A stretch of 64,000 bases of DNA from Artocarpus heterophyllus (Eukaryota > Streptophyta > Magnoliopsida > Rosales > Moraceae), in assembly GCA_025403435.1 (NCBI GenBank), contig CM046341.1, positions 10,129,219-10,193,218 on the forward strand, in the 5' to 3' direction. A program made the translations under genes and the position numbers. Below the pieces are notes generated by a model that did not search any database, was not told the origin of the DNA, and saw only the letters and a program-made list of their open reading frames with translations. Shown here piece by piece: positions 10,119-21,071 of the stretch (position 1 is its first letter; each line of letters starts with the position of its first letter).

Positions 10119-10460
10119 AGGTATTTTGTGTGTTTTATTTTTATTTTTTTATTTTTTGAAAGTTTTAATTTTTTTTATTTTTTACTTAAAGATAATTTAG
10201 TCATTTTAAAGGTTAAAATATAGATAAGATATATATTTGTGTATTAAATCTAATATAAAGGCATATATTTAATGAGATCAAAAATTAAGAATATAATTTT
10301 TAAATTAGCTTAAAATGAAAAGTATAGAAAGATAAATATTATTGATTATTGTAATGTAGAGAAACGTGAGTCATTTTGGTTGTATATGAATTATTATATA
10401 TTAGCACTAAATTGTAGGGACTAAAATAATTACATTAAGCGGTGAGTCCTTTAAAATAAC
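10119..10460 (-). repeat. Right arm of the large inverted repeat
   Basis: Reverse complement of 9184-9478. Beyond the arm, 10060-10118 continues in the dispersed repeat as seen at 3545-3600, whereas the left arm is cut off. A transcript across 9184-10460 would fold into a long hairpin with a ~640-base loop. Confidence 0.8.
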
Positions 10461-10842
10461 AAATTAAATCTCTTTGTTTAATCTATTTTCTTACTTAGTT
10501 TTCCATATTAACTTTATATTGAAAACGCAAATAAATTGAGAATGGAATAGATAGAGAAAAGACCAATATGTTCTCATCTCAACAAATAACTCTTTATAGA
10601 TATAGCGAGAGGCTCAAGGGAATCCCGCCCGTGATACATATTAAAGTTATATTGAACTTCTTATTCAAACATTAAGCTAATTTAGATTTTATTGAAGACC
10701 CCAGCATTAATAAGGGTCAAGTACTTGTTTAACCAAATATAATAATTCTACAACTTCTGAAGCATAAACACTCTAGAATTGGATCCTAGTTCTTTGCTTT
10801 CAAGGACAGAAGACTTTCAAACCCAGCTTCAGAAGTAGTACT
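10461..10842. other. AT-rich DNA with no recognised feature
   Basis: I see no ORF, RNA gene or repeat here apart from GTACT at 10838-10842, the left target duplication of the next element. Confidence 0.5.
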
Positions 10843-11093
10843 TGTAACACCCGCCTATTTTTATATAATGAATTATGTTAAGTTAGTAACGACGTTAATG
10901 ATATTTTATTAATAACTTATGATATACGTAATGATATATGATGTTAATGTTACTAACTTTTATGTCAAGTTTTATAACAGGTGACGACCACATGGAATCG
11001 TTGTGCTCAAGTGTTCATGATTATTTTAATGTATGTTTAATTATGATACAATGATGTATGAATGTTTTAATGTATGACATTTATGGACAGTTT

Positions 11094-11218
11094 GGCAGGC
11101 CGAACTTTTAAGATCGGCAGGCCGAAATGACTGCCCGAGATCGACAGGCCGAAGAAACCTATCGGCAGGCCGAACTTGGTGGAACCGGCAGGCCGAAGGG
11201 GAAAATCGGCAGGCCGAA
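11094..11218 (+). repeat. Six copies of GGCAGGCCGAA in solo LTR copy 1
   Basis: Starts at 11094, 11116, 11143, 11164, 11187 and 11208, giving spacings of 22, 27, 21, 23 and 21. One copy has GAC in place of GGC. The cluster is sharply GC-rich inside AT-rich DNA. It is followed by GACGAGCAGTCAGCAG. Confidence 0.9.
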
Positions 11219-13280
11219 CACGGCTGACGAGCAGTCAGCAGAAATCTCTCCAAAATTATAGCTGAGTTAATTACGTTAATTGGATGATTTAATGTGATTA
11301 ATTGACACAATAATGGAATGTTTTATCAGTTAAGGAAATTAAAGAGTTTGACTACGCATTGATTTGTCTGATTTTAAATGGTTTCCTATTTTAAGAGGGC
11401 AAAACATGGAAAGTATGAGTGATTGTTTGACTTTCCCTCTTTTCTCACCTACCTCCACGCCATTTGCTCTCTAAACAGTCAGAATATTCTGACTTAATGA
11501 AGAGTAATGAATCTTCATTATTCTCATTACGTTAATTTTTTTTTTTAACGTTCTTCTCCCCAGAATATTTTTTACTCTCTCTATCTGTTCTAAGACATTT
11601 TCTGATTTTCTCTATCTACCTCTTCTCTTCTCCATGAGGTCCTTCTCTTTTTTCTCTCACGAAAAATTTCTGAGAATATTGAAAAAAAAAATTGAAATTT
11701 TGTTGGTTGAATTCAAGGGTTTTGAGAAGAAAATCTTTTAAGGTAAGGACTCGTTTCTTTATATTTTTGAAAAAGAAATTCTTCTCCTCGAATCATTTAT
11801 AATATCTTTCTGTAGATATCATATTTTTGCTTTGTGTTTTTTTGTATTATGATGTTCATGAATGCAATATGTGATGTTTCTTTACGTTTCATGTCGTTTC
11901 GATGTTTTTATGAAAAATATGAATTTTTTATCTTCTACTCTTTACAGTAAATATTACTGTTTGACCTTGATGCGTGAAAAATGTAATGATTATTCTAGAG
12001 GTAAATGAATGATGTTTTCATGAAAGTTGTTAAGAATATGCATGTATAATGTAAGATGAATGTATTTTATGTTATGAAATTTTTATGAGATTATAATAAG
12101 AAAACTGTTTTGATAATGTTGTTTTTGGATTTTTGTTTTATAAAACGTTTTATGTGTTTAAATGATTTTATGATAATGAAATAATTTTATGCATGAAAAT
12201 AAGATGTTAGGGTGTATTTTAAATTATTAGAAAACGTTTTCAAAAGATTTTTATGTTTGTAATGAATGAGATGAAAATATATGTGATGATAATTTCATGT
12301 TTTCACAATGATGGTTATGGATTATGAGATGAATATATATATGAATGAATGTTATATGCGTGGATGTTTTATGATGCGTATTAATTTTCATTGCATCTTT
12401 AAATGGATAAATAGCATGAACATTCAAGGAACGAGCACTACGAGACCGTGGCGTTGTCACCAAATCACGTTAAGGTTTAGTAAGCTAGCTTTAAAGTAAG
12501 TACATTCTCACCTGCAACATGACACGTTTTTACAAGAATTGATGTTATGTTCATAATGATATTCATGATGATTTTATGGATATTTTCCTTAAGAATTTCT
12601 ATGAAAGATTTTCATGATTTTAAGTTAAGCATGATGATTTTTGGCATGTTTCAAAGTATGAAATTATGTATATATGTATCACCTAATAAGTGTTGCATAC
12701 CCATGTTATGAAATGAAATGTTATGATGTCATGTTTAATTTTGGATTAGCTACCCTTCTCCTCTCATGACGGCGCGCCTATGATGATGTTTATGGTGCAA
12801 CACTTGGGCCCTTAAGATAAAATGGAATAAGTTTTAAATGATAAACGCAATGAAAGATATGTTCTATGAAATTGTGATTAAGGCACTTTTATGATATGAT
12901 GACAATGTTGATGATGATGTTTATGAAATGTTATAATTTGTGAGAATTATATGTACTTACTAAGCATTAGCTTAATCATGTTTTATGTCATGTTGCAGAT
13001 AAAGGTAAGAAAATCATGGATTAGGTGGAGGACATGGAGAGGCGTGTGAGCACTATGCACGATGAATTGTAACCGGAAGCACGCCAAGAAGAACTTTTTA
13101 TGTTTTAATCAAGTTATATATATTTTGAACATATTTTTATATTAAGTTTTAAGAATACTTATACTATGGTTTTATAAGGTATTTTATCATTTTTAATGAA
13201 TTATGAACTTCCGCAACATTTTATGAAAAGATGGTTTGTTTTTAAAAAATTAAGCTTTTCTCAACGATTTTGGCTCAGTC

Positions 13281-13404
13281 GGCCTGCCGAACATCCTTGG
13301 TCAGCCTGCCGAATGTGGATAAGTTTTTGGTCTGAATTGCAAAGCCTTTGCCGGCCTGCCGGTTGAGGGAACTCCGGCCTGCCGAACATGTTCGGCCTGT
13401 CGAA
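13281..13404 (-). repeat. Five inverted copies of the same GC-rich motif
   Basis: GGCCTGCCGAA-type units start at 13281, 13303, 13353, 13376 and 13394. They are reverse complements of the left cluster's units and lie about 2.1 kb away, so the two clusters could pair. Two units are variants. Confidence 0.85.
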
Positions 13405-13738
13405 CTGTGGGAGTAAGAGACTTATATATGATGTGTTCATTAAGGAGATTTGATGTGTTGTATGATAAATCCTGATTTTACAACTTGATATACCTATATT
13501 ATTAAATAAGTTCATGATTAATTTTAAGTATAATTGAATAAATTATGATATGGAATAAGTTAAACAATGTTATAAAAAAAAAATTAGATGTATGAATGGA
13601 TCCTAGTTATGTATGTTTAACTACGTTTATATTTGAAACATAAGCTATGTAATTACGTTTATGTTTAAGGTTTAATAATTATGAATGTATGAATGTAACG
13701 ATATCTATGACGTCCGAGCTAAGGGGCGTTTCAGTACT

Positions 13739-14452
13739 AGTATAGTTGCATTCGGGAGGCATTACTAAAAATTTGAGATTATACTACCCTCATTTAATGA
13801 CCCTTTTTTAAAAAACTGTGGTGATAAGGGAGAAAAAATGCAAGAAGTTCGTCCGAGAAGACAAAAATTGTCGTGGTAGGATGGGAAGTCTATCACGACA
13901 ATTTCTCCTAAAAACCATTGCGGTAGATTAGACATTCCATGGTGGTTTTTTATAAAAAACATTGTGGAAGGTTAGTCTTTCCACGATGGTTTTTAGGAAA
14001 AATTGTCGTGGAAAGTGCATTAAAAATCTTTATGCCAGTTCAACAATCAGACATGAATCACAAACCCAGTTCTCAAAAACACGTCTAGCACCTCTCAAAA
14101 CTGCAGTCGTTGTCCCTCTTCGCCTCTATCCTCCTCAATCTCCTTCCTCACTGTAAGTGTTTTATTAGGTATATTTGTAAATTGGTTTTGATTTTGTTGA
14201 TTAGCTTTTTGATTTGTGAATTTAAAATCATGATCAGTTTTTTAGATATGTTGGATATGATTAATTTATGGATCAATTAGTATTATTGATCAATGTTTAT
14301 AGTTTTATGGATATGATTTGTTATTTAGATATGGGTATGATTAATTTGTTTTACAAATATGATTTATTATTTAAATATGATGGGTATGTATAATTTGTGA
14401 AATTGTTTTTAATTGAGTTGTATTGTATATATTTCGATTTAGGACTTGCGAA
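13739..14452 (+). mobile_element. CACTA-type subterminal repeats and 5' leader
   Basis: 13840-14010 holds imperfect repeats of ~45 bp with small palindromes (ATTGTCGTGG with CACGACAAT; ATTGCGGTAG and ATTGTGGAAG variants), as in CACTA subterminal regions. After it comes a pyrimidine-rich leader with a plausible intron (GT at 14153, AG at 14442) just before the transposase ATG at 14453. The outer CACTA terminus is not visible; a solo LTR sits right next to it. Confidence 0.5.
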
Positions 14453-15715
14453 ATGGATAGAAAATGGATGTGAGATTTTCGATTGACTAGAGAATATGTT
14501 AATGGTGCAGAAGAGTTCTTGGATTTTGCCAAAACTCATGTACATGGTGATAAAATTTGGTGTCCTTGTGTTTAATGTGAAAACCATGGATCTCATTCAA
14601 TTCCAATTGTTAGAAGAAATTTATTTCAAAATGGGATTATAAATAGTTACTAAACGTAGCATTTTCATGGCAAGTCTAAGTTCAATCCAACTTTAGTAAG
14701 TAAAGAAAAGGAAGCTATTGTGGAAGATAATATAGGTGATCATGACAATGGTTGACATAGTTAATGATTATGAAGAACACTTTTCATATCATCTGGATTT
14801 ATTTGAGACAATGATGAATGATGCCGAGACACCTATGTTTGCAGGGTGTACTAATTTCACTAAATTGTCCACTTTAGTTGGATTATGAGATTTGAAAGCG
14901 TCAAGTGGGTGGTAAATTCTAGTTTCACAAAGCTTTTAGAATTTCTAGGAATGCTTCTACCAGAGGGTAATAAATTATCAACTAGTATGTATGAAGCTAA
15001 GAAGACTTTGAGAATTTTAGGAATAGAGTATGAGAAAATTCATGCTTGCGAAAATAATTGTGTTCTTTATAGAAATGAGTATTAGGATTAGAATTATTGC
15101 TTGGTTTGTAACTAGTCAATGTGGAAGAAAGGAAAGGAGCCAAAAGACGGTAAGAATCAAGTGTCGACAAAAGTGATGTGGTACATTCCACCGGTACCAG
15201 GTTTGAGACGTTTATTTGGAAACACAGAGCATGCCAAGAATTTGGCATGGTATCATGACAAACGGGTCGATAATGATATGCTTAGACATCCGGTGGATTC
15301 TCCACAATGGAAGACTTTTGAAGCTGATTATCCCCGATTAATGCAGATCCAAGAAAAATATATATATATATTTTTATCACTTTGTTAACGGATAGAATGA
15401 ACCTACATAGTAACATGAGTAGTAGGCATAGCACTTGGCCCGTAATACTTGTCAACTACAATCTCTCTCCAAAAATGTGCATAAAGCAAAAGTTCCTCAT
15501 GTTGTCTTTGTTGATTTCAAGTCCTCACCAACCAGGGAATGACATGGATGCGTACTTGACATCGTTAATCGATGACCTAAAGAATTTATGGAAAAATAGA
15601 ATCAAAGTTAGAAATGTTTATTGAAAAAAGACATTCACACTCTATGCAGTTGATATGGACAATTAACGATTTTCCCGCATATAGCAACTTATTTGGTTAT
15701 TCAATTTTGGTTGTC
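14453..15715 (+). pseudogene. CACTA (En/Spm) TNP2-type transposase remnant
   Basis: Translated fragments in shifting frames follow the family in order. The N-terminus starts MDRKWM (then a stop) and continues LTREYVNGAEEFLDFAKTH and WCPCV. A middle part includes VMWYIPPVPGLRRLFG and MLRHPVDSPQWKTFEADYP. The Transposase_21 core has LTDRMNLHSNMSSRHSTWPV, LLISSPHQPGNDMDAYL, LIDDLKNLW and WTINDFPAYSNLFGYSIL. Many stops and shifts break it (for example after MDRKWM, at 14574 and near 15360), and a (TA)n tract ends it near 15716. It cannot make a transposase. Identification is by recognition of the family pattern; the original 3' exons are missing. Confidence 0.85.
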
Positions 15716-18120
15716 CTATATATATATATGTATATGTATGTATGTATATATTAACATGTGACTTCAGATTTGAAGCTTGTCTTGATCCTACTATCAAGCA
15801 TGGATGAAAATTTCTCCATACTTTCAAAATTTTTGAAATTTGGAATTTCGTAGATCTCGAAATATGTTTTAGGTGTAAAATAATTTCTATTAAAATTTTG
15901 GAAAAAATTTCAGTGATATTGATGGGCATATTGATTTCTGTAAGATTGTAGTATATATTTTTTTATACAATTTCAAAAAATGTAGGAGAAGTATCAAGAC
16001 AATATTGGTGAAAATATTAAAATCTTTGAAAAAAAATTAAATATGAATTGTTAATTTTTTTTTTGTTTTCATTTTATCAATGTTCTATTAGATATTTAAC
16101 ATACTTTTATCACCTAGTATACTTTACACTTTGTAGATTAACAAATCATTGCTATAATATTTCTTAAATCATGATGAAATCCTAATCACATTTAGGTTTT
16201 ATAGAATTTTCCTTTGTTTTAATTATTTTTTTATTTAAAATTTGCTTACATATGTATTATTCCAATTTTATTCCTAAAATATAAAAAAGAAATATAAAGT
16301 TTTAAAATAAATTAATTTACGTAGTTTCTATAATTTTTATCGATATTTTCACTAATATCGATATAATTTCTCCAAATTTCTTTAAACTTAAAGTATCGAT
16401 ATTTCTACTTATATTGATTTCTTCATCTTTACTACCATGTACCAACATTTGCGTGACTTAATTTGTATCTACACTATATATCGCATGATTCCTTAAAGGA
16501 AAGGAAAGGATTGATATCTCATTAGAATCAATGCCCATTTGATATACGGATTCAAATTTGTTTAATTCGTTTTGAATTTATAGATTCATAAAAACGTGAG
16601 TTTGTTATATTTAATGAAGAAATTATACTGTTCAAAATAATAAAGATGGTTTAAAACACACTAAACTGCCAGTTTTTAAATTCTAAACATTTTGAACCAT
16701 TTTCTATAGTGAAAATCCTTCTCATTTTCATTTTTTTTTCGTAAACTATAGTTTTCTAAACATATGTAATGTTTAATCTTGTTTCAGATCTATACATTCC
16801 AAAACCACCGTTTAAATCATATATGTTCAAAATCATTCTACAAAAAACTAGTTTTTTTTTTTCACTAGTTCAAATCACAAAGTTCTAAACCATATTAATT
16901 CTAACCTGTGTGTCTGAAACGGTCTATTAGTTTCTGGGTTGGCTTATGGACATAGTAACTATATCAGTATATGTCCAGTTTGGAAGTCGTAGGTATGTGC
17001 TTTCCTAAGAATCCAAGTAAAACTTTTTTTGTGATAACCTCAACATTTTATAATTTTCCGCGATGTTCCATATACTTTCTTAAAGGACTGCTATATTTTT
17101 TTAGGGAAAGAAAATTATAAAGGAAATTATGTTTAACGTTGGTGAGCAATCCTTTAGAAAACAATGATGCAAAAAAAAAAAAAAGAGAGAGAGAAAAATG
17201 AGAAAAGATGTCCAATGAATATCGAGAGAAAAAGAGAGAGGGAAAAAAAAAAGAAAAAGAATGGCAAAAAAAAAAAAAGGATCGGTATAAAATAACAAAG
17301 AGAAAGTGGAAAATAACATAATTATGACAACTTTATAATTGCAGAGTTGAGATTATATGTGGCAAGGGAAATGCTAGGATGATTTGATTTATCATTTTTT
17401 TTTTTTCACTTTCTTCCTTCTCATGCCACATCTCATCTCATTACTCCATAAAAATAAATCATATCCATAAATTAACCATTATTTTACCTTTAAGGTTGGT
17501 GTCCCCGTATAGATTTGTGTGTTCTCCATAAAATAATTCTAAATTCGCGTCACAAAATAAATACACAATCCAAAAAAAAAAAAAAAAATCAGCGAGCTAG
17601 TCCTAAAGAGTAAGTGTCGTGATTGAGGCATTTTCCATTCTAGTAATACAGTAAGGAATACAAATACAAATATAAGAATCAATTAGCACAGTACAAGTTT
17701 CAAGATAATTTATTAAATTCTTATTAAATTACAAGGCATCTTTTTTTTTCCTCCGTTTTATGTTCCCTATGTCTAATGGAAGAGCCTGATGTAAAAGTCT
17801 GACAATGTAAAAGACTTTTGAAAGTTTCCTAAAAAGCTTGGAGGTCGTCGGTTTTGTTCAACTGTTGTAAGCAATAACTAACGGGAAGCGCCCCTTACTA
17901 ACACCGTCAATCTTGGTTTGGTTTTAGCAGCTAACGTGTAATATTTTGAACAAGTGTAAAGATTTTATGGAAAAGACAACAATTTAGATAACAAACCGGG
18001 CAACAGATCTGGACTTGGCTATAACATAGTGATTTTAAGAAGCAAGCAAGATAATATAATATTTTTGCCTTTTTTACTAGAGCACGTGGCCCCACTAGTT
18101 CTTACATGACTTAATAACAA
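15716..18120. other. AT-rich intergenic DNA, no gene seen
   Basis: This stretch contains short (TA)n/(GTAT)n at 15719-15752, a stretch with repeated ATCGATATT-like words (16335-16425) that looks transposon-derived, and A/T homopolymers at 17170-17290 and 17394-17406. No conserved protein, RNA gene or terminal repeat was recognised. Confidence 0.5.

Positions 18121-18123
<3 letters not shown>

Positions 18124-18172
<49 letters not shown>
18124..18172. repeat. (TA)n microsatellite
   Basis: An uninterrupted AT dinucleotide tract of about 49 bp. Confidence 0.97.
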
Positions 18173-18176
<4 letters not shown>

Positions 18177-18179
18177 GAG

Positions 18180-18996
18180 ACGCTTTGATCCATCTGATGG
18201 AAGTTCCAATGGTATGTAAGATAGAATGTTACAGGCGTTTGTCTTCGCCGGTTAACTCCTCATAAGTACGAGTTTGCAAACGACAATGTGTTTCGATTTT
18301 TGTTGGGCCATATCAAGCTTATGAGGGCCTGAGTGAGTGAAATAGTTGGTTATTCTTTAGTTCGTATATTTCATACGGTGAGACGAAACCTTGCCGAGGG
18401 TCGAACTCCGAAGGATATTCCTCCAATGCTTTTGGGTGGTGGCTGTCCTATGAGCGTTTAAGGTGGGCATTCTAGCGAAATGCGTTGCGGTAGGTTATTT
18501 TCCCGTTGGTGAATCTTATATGCTAAGCTCAAATGTTTGTTGCAAAAAGTCGAGGTTCAAAGAGTTTGAGGATGGAGAACTTGGTGTAATGGCTTTGCTA
18601 CATTTTTATTCTTAAATGTTGACGAGTGGGCTTTTTCTTTCTTTTCTTTTTTTTTTTTTTTTTTTTTTTTTTTTGTCACAAGTGTTCGACTCGGTCATGG
18701 AGCATGTCCTGTGGTAATGGAGGAGCAGAAGATTTGTTCAGGAAAGTGTGTGCAACAAAAACTTTTTGCGCTTTTTATCTTTTATTTGATTCTTCCGTCT
18801 GGCATGCAACAACAGGACGAAGGAAGATGACAATTTTTACGGGTCTTTTATTCACTCCACCACATACGATCAATTTGACACCTACCGACGGTATGACTAT
18901 GCTTCTAACTTTCAGCTAAACCACAATAATCTTGATCAAACATATTGTCTATCTTATTATCTCTCTAAACTTGTCCCATGTCACATGACATCCAAC
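18180..18996. other. Unrecognised, less AT-rich block with a T28 tract
   Basis: 18190-18600 has near-balanced base composition unlike its neighbours. Translated on the plus strand it gives broken fragments such as FKEFEDGELGVMALLHF. This could be a decayed transposon or gene exon, but I cannot assign a family. A run of 28 T lies at 18647-18674 and a run of about 20 A at 18997-19016. A 97-codon ORF starting at 18626 is mostly the T run and is not a credible gene. Confidence 0.35.
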
Positions 18997-19016
18997 AAAA
19001 AAAAAAAAAAAAAAAA

Positions 19017-19470
19017 GAAGAGAAGAAGAAAATAATGGCATCTTAGATGACATAAAAATCTTCCAACTTTTGTAACAAGGAAACGTTACTTCACCTTTAG
19101 AATTTGTGTGTAATGTGCTATATTCTTATCATTGCTTAGCTTTAACATTACACAAAAAAATTACTCCACACAAATCGGCACAAAAAAAAAATAAAATTCT
19201 TCTACCATTTATGTACAAAGACAGAAATTGTTACATATTATGGAAATGCAATTTATGTATCAATATCACTATGTTACATAGTTGTTTCCATCCATCTGTC
19301 CTAAATATTAATTGAAAAGAATGCCTAGACATAAATGGTAAAACAAAAAAAATAAATAAAACCACTTTTCTAAAGTCAATAAAAGTTACGTATCATGGCA
19401 ATGAAAGTTACAAATCTCAACCATCAATTTGGAAAAAAAGAAAAAGAAAAAAGAAAACCCTAACTAACAG
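19017..19470. other. AT-rich DNA, nothing recognised
   Basis: No ORF with family resemblance, no repeats of note beyond A-runs. Confidence 0.5.
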
Positions 19471-19830
19471 CGGCAAACAAGCCCCCCTCCCAACACCCCC
19501 CACCCACTCGACCCCTCTCTTCCTCTTGACCCTCTTTTTGGCTGCTAGTGGCCCCTGCACATCCGTCTGCCTCCGTCCGACTGGCGCCCGCCGGCGACCC
19601 TAGTACCTAGCCCAGTGACAATGCCTACCCCCTTGCTATCGAGCTTGGCCCTCCCGTCCCTTTCTCGTCGAGCCCAGCCAACCCTACCCCCTTCCTGTCG
19701 AGCCCAACTCTACACCTTTTTCTCACCAAGCCTAGCCACCCTTCCCCCTTCCTATCCTACCCAGCCAAACTGTTGGGGCTCCCACACAATCGTTGACCCC
19801 CCCTAACCCCCCCTACAATCGTTTACATCC
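19471..19830. other. C-rich low-complexity block
   Basis: Plus strand is dominated by CCC runs with several imperfect copies of a unit containing TCGAGCCCA (19670-19700) and CCCCCTT. It starts after AAAACCCTAACTAACAG. A proline/serine ORF at 19615 merely reflects composition. A repeat or transposon origin is likely; the family is unknown. Confidence 0.45.
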
Positions 19831-21071
19831 CCATATATATATAGAGAGAGAGAGAGAAAGAGAGACGTTTTTATCTTATCTTTCATTATTATTTTTATTT
19901 TTAGATTTTTAAAGTTTTATATTTATATTTTTTTCCCAAAACATGTTTGCTTTTCATTCATTTTTTTTTATAATTTTGTAAGTTTTTTTGATCTTTTATG
20001 AAAAAAAGTAGGTCACTAAAAGAGAGATAATTTTCTTTTGGTTTTGTTGGAATTAGAGAGAATTTTTTTTATAATTGAATTACTATTTTGTTGGAACTAG
20101 TTAGTTTTGCTTTGTTTTAAATAATTTATCTTAATTTTATTGAGATTGAAATGTGCGTTGAATTGAAGTGAAAGGAAAATAAATTACTTTATATCAAAGA
20201 AGGGTAAAATAGTCATTTCAAGCCACACAAACTGCTAAAATTGTTTTTTAATAGGTGGAGGGGCATCTTGAACAAAATCAACAGCAAACTCACAGTCAAC
20301 TAACACAGGCGGGTCTCGTTGTAATTTTTTTGAATAGTCAAGGGAGGGATCGGTGTGATTAATTTTAGTGTAGAAGTGTCTCTGTAATTTGAATAAAACA
20401 CAAGAGGTATCAGTGTAATTAACCCTTTATCTGGTGCAATAAGCAGTACTCGTGTTTTTTTTTAGTGAGGTTTTTTGGCCACACTAAATAACTATATCGC
20501 CATATTCCTTATTTTTATGCATATTTACTTTAGTAGTGATTATTTTCAGGTTATTGTTTTTATTGGGTATTGTTAAGGTGTTATGTAGGCACAGAACAAT
20601 GTTTGTCTAGTCTATCAGATCTTACCGATACAAAAAAGTGTTTTCTTTTAAAGCTGTTTAGGTTCCCTCCCCCATGAGAGTAATTTCACGTTCACACCCA
20701 AAAACAGGAACACATGTTGCTTACAAGACCCAAAAAAAGTGAAAAAAGAGTCAAGACGTTAGTCAAATTGGTCCGTTACACCGGTTTTGTGATTTTAGGG
20801 GTTTTTGGACTAAATTGTCACATTTTAAATAAATAGTGCACCAATTGAGCAATTTACTTAAAAAAAAAAAAAGAGCGCTGTAGACTTCCCAGTCCCTACC
20901 ACTGCTTTTTTCACTCAATAAATAACTGTAACGACTGTTGGTGTAAGACATTTGAAAACCAGTTTAAACTGAATACTTTGTTTTAGTATAAGATATAAAC
21001 GTGAAGATATTTTCAAACTTTTCTGACACTCATATGATTTAGTTCAGGTTTCCATTTCACCTTCACAAACA
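19831..21071. other. AT-rich intergenic DNA, no gene seen
   Basis: It contains a (GA)n tract at 19842-19866. No protein family, RNA gene or transposon terminus is recognised. Confidence 0.45.

Larger units (their letters stand above)
10843..13733 (+). mobile_element. Solo LTR, 2.9 kb, gypsy-like (copy 1)
   Basis: Begins TGTAACACCC and ends GGGGCGTTTCA, typical gypsy LTR termini with the last bases mutated from GTTACA. GTACT flanks both ends (10838-10842 and 13734-13738), a clean 5-bp target duplication. No internal domain is present, so this is a solo LTR made by LTR-LTR recombination. Copy 2 is at 28521-31514. Both carry clusters of a GC-rich motif near each end. The orientation is assumed from the termini. 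Confidence 0.82.

Noticed and set aside
9796..10200. 134-codon ORF
   Set aside because: Lies across a Tat-type LTR fragment and the inverted repeat; no protein resemblance.
11094..11218. CRISPR-like array of regularly spaced GC-rich repeats
   Set aside because: Units are 11 bp with ~11-bp spacers, inside an LTR of a plant genome; not a CRISPR array.
18626..18919. 97-codon ORF starting with a Phe run
   Set aside because: Its first part is the 28-T tract; the rest has no family pattern.
19615..19806. Proline/serine-rich ORF in the C-rich block
   Set aside because: Low-complexity sequence; no signal, domain or splice context.
20520..20550. TTTAGTAGTG as a possible right end for the CACTA-like termini
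   Set aside because: Weak match, far from both left ends and without the AGAGGACGG subterminal repeats.
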